A stretch of DNA of 64,000 nt from Undaria pinnatifida (lineage: Eukaryota; Sar; Phaeophyceae; Laminariales; Alariaceae): the NCBI GenBank assembly GCA_012845835.1, contig JABAKD010000029.1, positions 9,412,231-9,476,230 on the forward strand. Direction: 5' to 3'. Shown here piece after piece: positions 45,674-56,908 of the stretch. Both the position numbers and the translations under genes were made by a program. The notes under the pieces were generated by a model. The model made no database searches. It was given only the letters and a program-made list of their open reading frames with translations, and was not told the origin of the DNA. How positions within the stretch are numbered: the stretch's first letter is position 1; each line of letters opens with the position of its first letter.

Positions 45674-48144
45674 CTGCGACGTAAAAGGACCTGTGACCCA
45701 CTCTTTTCTCTGGTCTGCCACACCCGCCTCTCACCTCGGAAGCCGCGAGAGGCAAGAAGTGCAGACGTGCGCCAGTGACTGCTGAGGGGTAAGAGGGCTG
45801 TTGATATGTGGGACTGGTAAGATGTGGCGTCGTTGTTGAGACCTCCAGTAAAAATTTTGCCGAGAAAACAACACATCAGGGGCAATCAGGGGTTCGGGGG
45901 TGCGGAGAAAATTTGGAGTTCACGACGATTCGCAGGCGTTTTATTGCGAAGAATATTGCGAAATGTCCCCCCATATGTTGAGACTTGTGCGTGTTTAACT
46001 CGTAGCTCGTAGCAATAGGAGGGGGGCATCAGAGTAGCAGCGCTGTCCTGTTCGGCACGGCGTAGACGCACATCAGTTGCAGCCCTTGATTGGAAGGGGG
46101 AGGTAGAGATACACCGAGGGATATATTGAGACAGCGACGAATAGAGAAGAGCAATGCTTGCATCTTCCGCGAAGCGAGGAGGGCTTGATGTCGTGTTGCG
46201 GGCCGCAACATCGGGCGGCAGGAAGCAGGTAGCCGCAGGCGTTGTAGCAGCATCATCGCGAGACTCGCTGCTGGTCGGGCGATCGAGGGAGTTATCTTCC
46301 ACCCCAAACCCCGAATGTGAGTGCTTTTTGAGTAGAATGGTACTTTACGATATCATCTGGACATTGTTCGAGTCCAGCCCGCCATCACCTCCTGCCTATC
46401 TCCTCTCTTGGGTGTAGTACACACATCATACCTGTGGTACACAGCACATTCATTGCCCAAGTCATCTGTACTGCTGTGTACTCGTACGTGTGCACACCTG
46501 TTGCGTACGACCACCGTACAACCACCGTACACCCTCACCCACCAGTGGTGTTTGCGATATACCTGGTAACCTGGTATATCTCTGTCTGTGTCGAAGGTTG
46601 TGACCACGGAGCTGGTACCTACCTGGTACCTGTCTACTACTGCTGTAGGGACGGCACGAACACTGGATGTGCTCGATGTCGATTGGTAGAGAACGTTTGT
46701 GTGTTGTGACTACTGACAGTAACATAAATATAATAGGAAAAACACACACACGCACGTTCCTTCAGGCACATTTTATTTTCGTTTTTTCTGCCTTCCATGG
46801 CTGTAGGTCCGTAGTTATACAGCAGTAGTACAGCAGTAGTCGGATCTCCATGGTTCGAAAGCCTTTTTCTCTCCATTAATTAACAGTTAATGAACAGACT
46901 TTGTTCGACTGGATTCCTGTGATCCTCCTTATGTCAGTCGAGTCGATTTATAGTTTTTGTACTCTTTTCGGGGCGACTGGTGTGAGGGAGTACTGCTGTA
47001 CCTGGTAGTGGCAGTTGAAAGTCGGTTGGAAGCTCTGTGCTTCGTGCGTTCTCCCCGAGCAACGCATGCTTCGCGCGCGACGAAACCTCGTCCATGGGCT
47101 GGTGACGTTGGACTTAGCCGGAAGCCGACAAAGCTATTGTACGTTTCTTTTTCAATCCTCCGATGGATGGGGAAACAATAAAGCTTAAGCTCACCACACT
47201 TCCACGTATTTAATACACGTCGTATGTCAATTTAACTCTATTGTACTCGCAATCCAGCGTTGGCTGGCGTGTCCTTCAGTTCCTGCGAGAGCGATAGCTC
47301 GAGCTGTCCCTGCCGGTGGTCCCCGTTACTTCTCCGGCAGCGCAAGCTAAGCTGCTTTCGTGACGTTGCATTCAACCGAGAGCCGTCAAAGCTGCAGCAG
47401 GCGTAGCCGTTGTTGGCCAAATGACATCGATACCGCGCGCTGCTACCATCGCATGCTAAACGCTGCTGGCGGGCGGAGCTAGGAACTGTTGTTGCTCTCA
47501 CAATAACTCGCATAATCAAGTCCGTGGTCACAGGACAGGCTCCTGTCACTCTAGAGCTGAGGAATACCCCAGGGAAAAACACAAACAAACCAAAGGTGGT
47601 ACTCGCATATCACAGCTGACGCAATTCATGCCTCCACCAGAAACATATAAAAGTGAAATCGGGAGTCAGCCTACGATGTGCCAGGTCCATACTGGTGCAT
47701 ACGTCTCACTACTCGCGCCTGGGAAAACCGACTATACCGCTTGCCACCCAAGAAAGACTACCACGTATAGATTGCACGTAGTACATATCACTACGCATAC
47801 GCACGACAGACGCAAGTCAATTGGAAAAAAAGAAACAAAGAAGAGAAAAGAGGATAAAGGAGAGAAAGAAAAGACAAGGTTCCTAGCGAGAAAACGAAAA
47901 AGGAAAGGAAAGAAGAGAAAAGACAATAAAAGCAAAGAAAGACAAGACAAGAAGAGGAAGCAAGGAAAGGCAAAGAGAATAATATGTCATACTAGCAGAC
48001 CCTACGAACTGACCTAAGACGGCATTGGGCTCATAGAGGGTTTCAAGTGCACCGTCAATGGCACTGCGGAGAGAACGCAACATGGCGAAGAAGTCAGGGC
48101 GGTCGTACGCTATCTTGTGACGGCCATTGGAAGGCCCACAAATT
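45674..48144. other. No gene assigned; possible upstream exons of the IQ gene
   Basis: A 138-codon minus-strand frame at 45886-46302 is Ser/Thr/Ala-rich and could include an upstream exon of the IQ gene, but no phase-consistent junction was found. A purine-rich AAAG/GAAA tract fills 47820-47985. Related short segments occur at 47095-47140 and 47360-47400. TACCTGGTA motifs cluster at 46560-46640. Confidence 0.35.
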
Positions 48145-49255
48145 TCAAGACGATGATGGCCAGACCCAGACTTCAGTCTCTTGGGCATGACGCCCCCCCT
48201 TCCGCCCCCGCCCCCCTTCCTCCCCCCCCCCTTCCCCCCCTCCCCCTGGCCGCTTAGAGATGCCGACGGTGGATGGCGCTGCCGCAGCCTTTACGCGTCG
48301 CTCTGCAGCTTTACGTCTCTCCGTTTCATGCCAATTCCGCATGAACAACTCGGCTCCCTCCTCTACTCGTCGAAACCATCTGCCGGCCTTCTGAGCAGCC
48401 TTCCGCCACCCTTCAAATTTCATTCCAAAGACCGACATATCCTCCTTCAAATGAGCCATCCAGTCCTTCTCTTGCCCCCCTGAGTAGCCCTTACCCCCAA
48501 CAAGCTCCCCAAACATCACCCTCTGTGGCAGACGCTCCTCCCCCATACGTGCTACGAATCCCTCAAACAATATCCTCCGTTTGCGCACTATCGCCTCTAT
48601 GCTCTCGGAAGCTGTGTTGACAAGCGCGTCGGCGTGCGATCGGGTGTGGTCGTCGTGCTTCCGTTTCCGCCATCCGAGTCATCGGAGGAGCATGGAGTGG
48701 TGAACCCGTCGTAGCCTGTCATAGTCAGGCTTATTCGGGCTCCACGTCCTGCAATCGTAAAGCAGTGTCTCGACCACCTCAGCTTTCAGCAACCGCACCT
48801 TCAACCGTAAGCGCGCACCCAAGCGATCATAGATTTCCATCTTGTACCGCTGGAAGCACGCCCAGGCCCTCTGAAGACGCCGCGTTATTTCAATGCTCTC
48901 TGTCTGCGGTGATAGCCCCGCCCAAGTACACAAACTCGATTTTTTGTATACTTGGCCGGCTGCATTGTTTGTGGACGACACCTTCCCCCCGCCTTTGGCT
49001 TGCACGCTCTTTTTTCGCCTCGGAGACCGTAAGCCCGAACGAGGAGCACGCCGTCACGATCACCGTCATCATCCTCTCCAGCCCTTCTGATGATCGCGAT
49101 ACGATGCCCGCATCGCCCGCGTGCAGCATACCCCGCAATCTCTTCACCTCCTCCCTGTCCTTCCCCCTCCGCCCGTCGACCTTGCCTGTGCGTGAAGTGC
49201 CCTTCTCCTCGCCTTTCTCCTTTCGTTGGAGCTGCACCATGTTGTCCGTGATGGC
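48145..49255 (-). mobile_element. Decayed, 5'-truncated LINE (reverse-transcriptase 3' half)
   Basis: On the minus strand the pieces read, in order: AITDNMVQLQRKEK, LRGMLHAGDAGIVSRS (the RT YADD motif is now HAGD), SSFGLTVSEAK, EFVYLGGAITADRE, SIEITRRLQRAWACFQRY, LKVRLLKAEVVETLLYDC, WSPNKPDYDRLRRVHHSMLL, and the C-terminal RKRRILFEGFVARMGEERLP...KGYSGGQEKDW. The order and motifs are those of the C-terminal half of a non-LTR retrotransposon polyprotein. The endonuclease and fingers are missing. The coding pieces lie in at least three frames, so the copy is dead. Confidence 0.9.
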
Positions 49256-52200
49256 TGTGAGCGACGCTGACTCGCGGCGAGCAGCAGCAGCAGTGATAGC
49301 AATCAAGCCAGGGCCGGCGCTGTTGAATGATACGGCTGTGTGGTACCTGGTATGGGTGTGTGGGCGTGTGGGTGTGTGTTTTGTGGTGGGATAAGCGATG
49401 CGATGGGTTCGAAAACATTTTCGACCGGATCTGCCGGTCGAATCGCTCAGGGCCCGTTCAAACGAGGAAACAAATAAAATAAAAAAAACGAAAAACAGAA
49501 GTAAAGAATAGCCGAGTTTCATTGGTCAGATAACAGAAACTGACAGTAGGGATCCCGATACACCCGTTTTGCTTTGTTGTTGTTTTTCATCCCAAAACCA
49601 TTCAAAATGAACGAAATGGAGTTAAAAAACGAAGTATGGGATAAACAGCGCGAAGAGGAACATATGGTGACCGGCTCGCAGGCGCACGGTGGGCACGGTG
49701 GGTGGAGCAGTGCGTGAGGCTGCCACGGTGCTTGTCTACCGTCGAAGCCAGCATGAATGGGTAGGGTATGACCAAGGGGTGTCTATGCAAGAAACCAGAG
49801 GGCCAGGACGTGGCTGTGGCGATATATTTTTCGATGAGGGTGCCACCCAGTAATCCAACGGCTGCCGACGAACATGACCAAAACACAACTTCTGGAGCAC
49901 TCCCGGGGGAGCGGGTTGGACCACGAGCACCGCCTCCCTCTCAGGGGTGCCTCGGGTGTGCGAGTTGGGTGTGTTCAGCTGCGTCGTTGGGTGCGTTCGC
50001 CGCGAATCGGTGTGCTGTGGCGGTTGAATTGTTCTGTCCAGTTGCACCGCAAGTTTTAGCGTGGAAGATCAACATTTTTTCTTCAGTTTTTTTATTATGT
50101 CGTTTGGAATTAACATGCTTTTTCTATCAAAAGACGTAAAGATCTTCCCTTTTTCGTTTTTTTTTCGTTTTTTTTTCCTCGATTGGACGGGCCCCCAGCC
50201 CTCAGTAAAAAAAACGTCAAGTCGAAAATGCCGTTTTCAGACTGTGTGAATCTCGATTTGGGCTTCAGTCGAAAAGGGCCGTTTTCGACTGGCGTATTCG
50301 ACTGTGTAAGAATTGAACTTATATCCGCACTTTTACTTCCTCCATCCCCCTCCCTAGTTTTTACTCAGATCTGGGGTCACTAAGCTGGCTCTTCTCCCCC
50401 TCCCCACTACGGTATGCGCCTCCACTGTAATCGCGAGAAGAGACATCAATTTCTTCCGTCGTCGACTCGAGTCAAATTGTGCTTACCCACGCAATAAAGT
50501 GCTCTCGGCGGTTGATGTCTAAAAATCTCCATACTGAGATTTGAACCCCTGACTCCAACCGAGATTGACCACTAGCCCATCGGGGCGCACGACGTAGACC
50601 TGATGGACCGTTTCCTTCCACATATATGAATAGTTCAAAATGCAAGGGCACTCGCAGGCAGCAGGAATCAAGGAATCAGCGCCAGTATACGTAGCGCGCC
50701 TTGTTTGAGCAGGAGCACTGGTAGCATTCTGAACGCTACCATGCAGATTGCCCAGCAGTACAAGGTACCAATATTTCCCCATTCTCACGTCCTGGTGGGC
50801 TACGAGTATGTCGGCAATGTGCGGTAGGTATTTCACTTAGGGCCGGCCTGAACTGGAACAACGTTCTTGAGCTCTGTTTCCCTCTGCCTCAACAAGTTGG
50901 TGCCGTGTGAGGTACTCGTACGCCGTACGGCCACTCGAATTTTAACCAAACTGTGATACTATTCGTGCATACGAACAGCGTTGGGCCAGCAAGGCTAGGA
51001 GTTGTACTCTAAATCCTACCTACACGAATGCACAAAGTGGTTGGTCCAGCATGATTGTTCTGTTGGCCCCATCAACCGTTACCAGATACAAGAGTAACCT
51101 TTCGTGTGGGATCCAGGTATCGCGGCCTAAAAAGCAACAAGTGTGATATTACCAACCTTCAAGGAGCGCGCAACAGTACATACAAGCATCATCGCACGTG
51201 CATCATCTCCTTACGCTGCACTCCGGACGCATCCCGTACCACAACAGGCCGGGCGTGTTTGTGTGATCGATGCTGTTGTCGTCACACTTTTTTTAGATTC
51301 GTTCCGCTTCGGCTCTCAAAGGGGTTGTGGTATGCCTGCAGAGTGGCCGACCGGCGTGTGATAAGCGTACACCACACATACGTGCCGGCGATGTTGGCGT
51401 TCTGATTGCACTAAGTCCAAGCTGCGTGTTTGATCTCCAACACGCTGGTTGCTTCCATGCATCATGTATGATGCACCCGTCGGTATAATACTGGGGCTAT
51501 TTTTACTCTGACGTGCCAACCCTGGGTGCGACGGCCGTCATGTATGCATGCAAACGGCGGCCGCTCTTGAGAAAGTTGGTCGTAAGATATTGAGGCTCGT
51601 CTTCTAAAATTAAGCACGAATTTTTGGTTGAAGAAGCGGGGCTCAGGGTCTGTTTTCATACTAAATTCCACATAGTAGCCAATAGCAGTAGTAGCGTGTG
51701 TCCAATGGTGGCAACACTGTAAGAATATGATCCTCGATGCCAAGTTGACGTTTCTTCCTACATTGCAGACACCTCATGTGTGCAAACGTTGTCGTACACT
51801 CGTACGCACCGCTGTCTGTACGTAGTACCTGCGGTTCTAAGAGAATCACAATCACGAACCCGAATATCGTGCCAAATAGCTTTTTAGCTCATGATCCCAC
51901 AATAATCTGAATGATCTGGGCCGTCGTTGATTACGTGGTTTCGGGGAGACGAGCGCCAGGTCAGGTTTTGATGAAGGTGGCATCCGCGATATGATCGTTT
52001 CGCTCCGCCCCATGTATAGTCGAGTCTAGCTCTACAGTCGTAGTGAGTGTATAATAGTTATGTGCTGCTGTACGCGCTATACAGGTATACACGAAACGTG
52101 AACCAAGCGGTAGCGTAAGCCTTGATGCTGTTGGAAAGTGTTTTATGTTTTATGCAGCAGGAGCAGTCCGGGATTGCTAGCAAGACGCTAGCTCTACAGT

Positions 52201-52511
52201 AGTTTACCAGGTACAACGTGATATTAACTCCTCTGTACTTGTTCGACAATGGTCCGTCCATCCCACGACTTTAAGTCGCACCCATCACGCAGTTCACTAC
52301 ACTACTACATACTAGTATATTGCAGTTGCGCGGTGAAGCATCACACTCAGACAAGAAACAGCACGATGTACGGTTATTCGGACTGCTATCTACTTTTACG
52401 AGCGACGTGTGCACTACCCCGGAATTGCTCCGGCTCCTTCGTCTGAGTATCCTCTAACCCCCTCCCCCCCGTTTCCATCCCGACGCGTAATTCCTTCTGC
52501 TGCGTGTCCAG
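49256..52511. other. No gene assigned; region upstream of the gamma-CA gene
   Basis: The first exon(s) of the gamma-CA-like gene should lie here but were not recognised. A tRNA-like SINE head is at 50520-50600 (minus strand). Low-complexity T- and GA-rich tracts and TACCTGGTA motifs (49346, 52205) are present. Confidence 0.4.
50520..50600 (-). repeat. tRNA-like SINE head
   Basis: On the minus strand, GATGGGCTAGTGGTCAATCTC then GGGTTCAAATCTC fit the A and B boxes. The acceptor stem does not pair. Confidence 0.45.
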
Positions 52512-55046
52512 ACCTTAAGCACCGACCGGTGATGAACCTGCACGAAGAGCGAGGGTTCACGGTGTCGACGACTTTTGTGGCGCCATGCGCATCGGTGGTG
52601 GGCAACGTAAGGATCATCGACCACTCTTGCGTGTGGTACGGGGCCGTCGTTCGAGGTCAGTCGGGAGCGACCGCCGTGGTTTTGCTGTAAAATAAGGGGA
52701 TTCCAAACGGGTTGAAGAAACGCAACATTAACCACCGATGTAGAGTCCGCCCACTGACGAGTTTTTCGCCGCTCGTATGTTTTGTGCTTGATGTGATGTT
52801 TGATTTGATGTTTAATTATTACTGAACATTTGATGTTGACACGCGACAAGAACGCGGTAAAGATCGACATATGTATTATTCCAGGCACAGCATCGTAACA
52901 CCGCAGTTCTCGGTTGTTTTATCGTCAGACTTGAAAGTACAGCATGTACAACGCTACCAGAAAGGCGAAACGAGGCATTGCATAAACCGCCCTGTATACA
53001 GTATCGATGCAGCCAACGGACCATTTTTTTCGCTGCTTGCATATATTTTTTGTTGTTGTTCCACACAAAGTACTACGTTTGGTGACAACAGGCGGTAAGA
53101 ACACCGTGAAGATCCGTAGCACAAAAGCTTTCAGCTGTTTTATCTCTGTAGTTGGAAATATGTACGGCGTTCCCAAAACGGTTAGTATTAATGGAAGCGG
53201 AGCATCAGCCGCCATGTATACCGCCATGTATACTAGTGGTCCCGTGATTGTGCCGGTATATTTCAGACTGAAACGCGGGTACTGTAGCGGCAGCCGGCAC
53301 CACTCCGCATACTGCCACTACTGACTGTTGCCATCGGTGCCAAACGGTTTCACAGGCACTATATCGAGCAGCCGGCACTACTCGACCGTCACTATCGAGG
53401 GACCTCTACTTTATGTAAGAGTCAGCCGATCTTGTTTTCACCACCCGCACTTTTCGTCATGTTTTTGTTGTGTGTACCACGTTTGGGCGTCAACAGGCGA
53501 CAAGAACGCCGTCAAAATTGGCGCGCACGTGCACGTCGGCGACAAGGCTGTCATCAACACCGTGGGGAACGTGGACACGGGCTTCTCATCCGAGGTTATT
53601 ATCGATTCTTGGGTCGTCGTCGGCCCCGGGGCTGTCCTCACCTCCTGCATGATTGGCAACAGGTGACAGCGAACATTTTGTCTGGGTGAAGTGGGGGGGG
53701 TGGGGGGGGGGGAGTGGGTGGATAGGCGCAGGTGTTGGTGTGCAGTGTTCGCATGTGTGATGTGTTCATGTGCATGTGTTCGCATGTGTGAGGTGTTCGT
53801 GTGTAATTGTGCGCAATGTTTGTGCGCATGTGTGTGAGCGTGCGCCCATGCGTGGGTTCGTGACCATTGTTGTCGTCATTGACGTTTGGTATTGGTGCTT
53901 ATAACCGTGGGACAGGCATTTTGCTTTTTGGAGCCCTCCGCCGCTTCTCATTACTGAGCGTTTGCAACACCCGACGCCGCACTTTGCTAACTACAACCCC
54001 AGGTGCCGCATTGGAGCAGGGGCGGTGGTCGCTGAGGGCTCTGTGGTGGACGAGGGAGGGCAGATTGCGGCAGGAACGGTAGTGCCTCCCGGCTGCCTGG
54101 TACCCAAGAACGAGCTCTGGGCGGGCAACCCCGCGAAGTGAGTATTTGATTTCGATAAAGCGCGTGCTTAGTTGCGATCGGTATGCTGCAGCGCTGTCTC
54201 GTTCGTTGTCGAGGCACCATGTGGTTTGTGATACGGATGCTTACGTAGTGGTCTGGGTGCGCCAGTGTTGTACGACTTGAAAAGTGGTTGATAGACCACG
54301 GCCTACACTCTAATACTAGTCCTCGTAACATCTCCATTCCAAGAAATCTCCCGGGCGGTTGGGGTTAGGTTATGAGTGGGGGCTAGATTTTTAATGTCAA
54401 GTATATGCTTGAAACGCTGTGTAAACTCTGGGGCAAGGTCCTTACAGCCCTCGGGGGAGTGGTGCTCTCGATGATTGGTGTTCTGGATGGTTTATGCTGT
54501 GGAACATTAGTGCTATTAGTAGTGCTTGATTGTTACTCGTGGTGCTCTGAAGTGCTTTTGGCATTCTAGGTTATTACGTGTACTCTGGATGAGAGCTTGT
54601 TTATGCCGACAAATAGTGATACGGATGATTAATGTAAAGTGCTGTGCGTGTTGGTTGTCAATCCAGTTGGTTGCGTCTCCCTGTTTAAGCCTGCACATCG
54701 GCGAACGCGCCAGGATATGCGCAACGTTTCGACAACCCGGCCGTAAAATCTCAATTATCGGCCAAGGCCGCAGCGCCCCCTCCCCGTCCTCCTTCCCCGT
54801 CCCTCGCGCCCTGCCCTGCCAAAGTTGTTTCTAATGTTCGTCTATGTACCCGCCCGCGTGGCGCGCCCGCCCCGGCCTGTACCGATCCCCAAATCCCCCC
54901 CGTCGCGAAGGTTCGTGCGAGAGCTGAGCGAGGAAGAGGTGATGAAGGTGGAGACCGAGGCCGAGACGATGAGCAGGCTAGGAGAGCTGCACGCTGACGA
55001 ATTCAACCCTTACGGTCAGGCGTATGTCCAGGCGGAGGAGGCGTAG
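52512..55046 (+). CDS. Gamma-carbonic-anhydrase-like protein (left-handed beta-helix), N-terminus missing
   Basis: Four exons agree in phase: 52512-52655, 53497-53662, 54003-54137 and 54911-55046 (stop TAG). They give 192 residues after an unidentified first exon. The protein begins LKHRPVMNLHEERGF, then FVAPCASVVGNV, CVWYGAVVRGDKNAVKIG, VVVGPGAVLTSCMIGN, RIGAGAVVAEGSVVD, WAGNPAKFVRELSEEE. This is the established order of hexapeptide-repeat turns and the GNPAKF(L/V)R C-terminal helix of gamma-CAs. The three zinc histidines of active enzymes are replaced: Asn in AVINT, Pro in VVVGPG, Thr in AVLTSC. It therefore resembles the gamma-CA-like subunits of mitochondrial complex I, a likely but unproven role. 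The bacterial PaaY/YrdA relatives keep the histidines. Confidence 0.85.
52841..52872 (+). other. Decoy copy of gamma-CA exon 2 start (1)
   Basis: CGACAAGAACGCGGTAAAGAT lies in the intron and matches the first codons of the true exon (GACAAGAACGCCGTCAAAAT, from 53498). The preceding bases end in GACACGC, not CAG, so no acceptor remains. Confidence 0.55.
53060..53122 (+). other. Decoy copy of gamma-CA exon 2 start (2)
   Basis: It matches the true acceptor region over about 60 bases: TACGTTTGGTGACAACAGGC followed by GGTAAGAACACCGTGAAGAT. A CAG acceptor is preserved, but the coding frame runs out after about 18 codons without the rest of the exon. Confidence 0.6.
53215..53405 (+). mobile_element. 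MITE-like family C, copy 4 (in gamma-CA intron)
   Basis: It starts ATTGTGCCGGTATATTTCAG and shares CATACTGCCACTACTGACTG and TTTCACAGGCACTATATCG with copy 1. The right end is CCGGCACTACTCG. It sits between decoy 2 and the true exon. Confidence 0.55.
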
Positions 55047-56908
55047 TTTTATTTGGTTTGCCGTCGTGTTGAGTTGCCTAGTGTTGGTTTGCCTCATGCT
55101 CGTTTGTGGCGTGCGTTGTTGTAGACACTTTGGCGAGGTGTTGTAAGGCCAAGGAGTGGTCACAGCCTTCGTTTGCAGGCGAAGGGCGGGTTGTTGTGCC
55201 GGAGAGGGGTCACAAAGGGGGGAGGAGGGGGAGGGGGGGGAGTCAAGGATCACACCGCAGGGGGATGAAGGACAACACAGGGGGGGGAGGCTAGAACTCC
55301 GTTGCCAGGCGGTGTATCAGGAATAACTGGATGCTCGCGAATCACACACGTTTCGGTGATTTCATTTTGCTTCAGACCGGCGCGGGGCTATGACCTGGAC
55401 GGAATCAGCATGGGTGAATGGAACGGTCGTCAACGCGGCGGGATGTGCTGTGTTGTTTTTATCTTTTTTTGTGTTCTTCTGTTCATCTCCTCGTTAAACT
55501 GTAGGCGGTTCCGCGCTGTACGCAAACGCAGGGTGATTTTTTCACGAAAGCGTCGACTCGAGTTCTATTTTTGGCGTGCTGTCCGCCCTTTTCGTTCCGC
55601 GTTTAGCAGCGGGGGAGCGAGACAAGATATTGCCATATGAAGAGCTACGATTACGCTTCCTTTCTTTACCACGCTGAGACCTCAGGGAAAAAAATATGAC
55701 TGAAAAAAACATTACGGTCGCAGCATCGGTCAAACCAAGCAGCGTGGGCTGCTGGGGTAGTTAATGTCCGTGCTGCAATATAAGACTCTGTAAAATATGC
55801 GAGTAGCATAACACCCCGACATGGTTGATAATTCCGCTCTTATCTTGTGGTCGCCGTGCCTGCGTCCCAAAGGCGTTAAAACCAGAAACGCCTTTCTTTT
55901 GCCGTATTACTATTAGGATTACACGTGTAAACTCGTTTCGCTTTGAGCGGGCGTTCCACGAGGCGTTTCCTTCTCGACAGGGCTCCCCGTTTTTTCGTCG
56001 AGGCCTAATGTTTGCGACATTGTGTTTCCCCTGCGAAGGCCCTTAATGTGGGGGCAGCGAGCAGGCCGACCAGCGTGCGTTCCTTGGTGTTGTTTATTTA
56101 ATCATTTCGGGACCTATGTGCGGATACAAGCGATACCATAAACGAGAAGTGCGATCGTGGCGTAGTGTAAGCGTGCAGCGTACGGTACATTATTGTACGC
56201 TTGTCTCGTAGAACTGGTTGTGTTGGAGTCCAACATGAGCAGCACCGTTCCCTGCCCATGCAGCCCGCGCTGGTTCGTGTGGCAGATGCTGTAAAACGCC
56301 TTTATATTGCCTTTTTTCCCCTCTTGAGGCTCCAAAAGAGTCGACGAACATTATCGTAGCTCTGCATCCTCCGTGTTTCAAAAATTGATACCGTATCGCA
56401 CACATAACATTTTTTCGTAATAATAAAGTCTTGACATTCGTTGCCAACGTAAACTCAGCTAGCTCAGGATTTTACCGCCGCTCGCCTGCAATCGCGTTAC
56501 TAGGACATTTTGCGGCACAGAACGGCGTCGTCGTATCCTTTCACCCTCATCATTCACATTAGCTGTCCGGTACGGGCTTCGCCCCGCCCCCCCCCGCCCC
56601 CGCCTCTCCCTTCAACACTTGACCTCTCACGCTGAACACTACTGTAGACACTAGACAGCACACCGCCATTTCGCAGTGGTGCGCAGGGGCAGCGAGAACC
56701 ATCAAAAGGGAAGGCGTACAAACAACAAAGGTGACCGAAATATATTTATGATGAAAAGAAAAACACTAAAAAAAGGTGGCCCAAATGAGATACTTTGAAG
56801 TATAACCTTGAATGTAACCACAACAGGTAACACAAAAAAAGCGGAACTGAAGCGCGGCGTAGCTTTTTCCTGCCCCGTCAATCGATGTGATACGCAAATA
56901 GAGCCTGG
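55047..56908. other. Intergenic; 3' regions of convergent genes
   Basis: A 112-codon plus frame at 55302-55640 starts in a G-rich stretch and is not convincing. No other gene was seen. The gamma-CA-like and plastid-protein genes converge on this interval. Confidence 0.45.
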
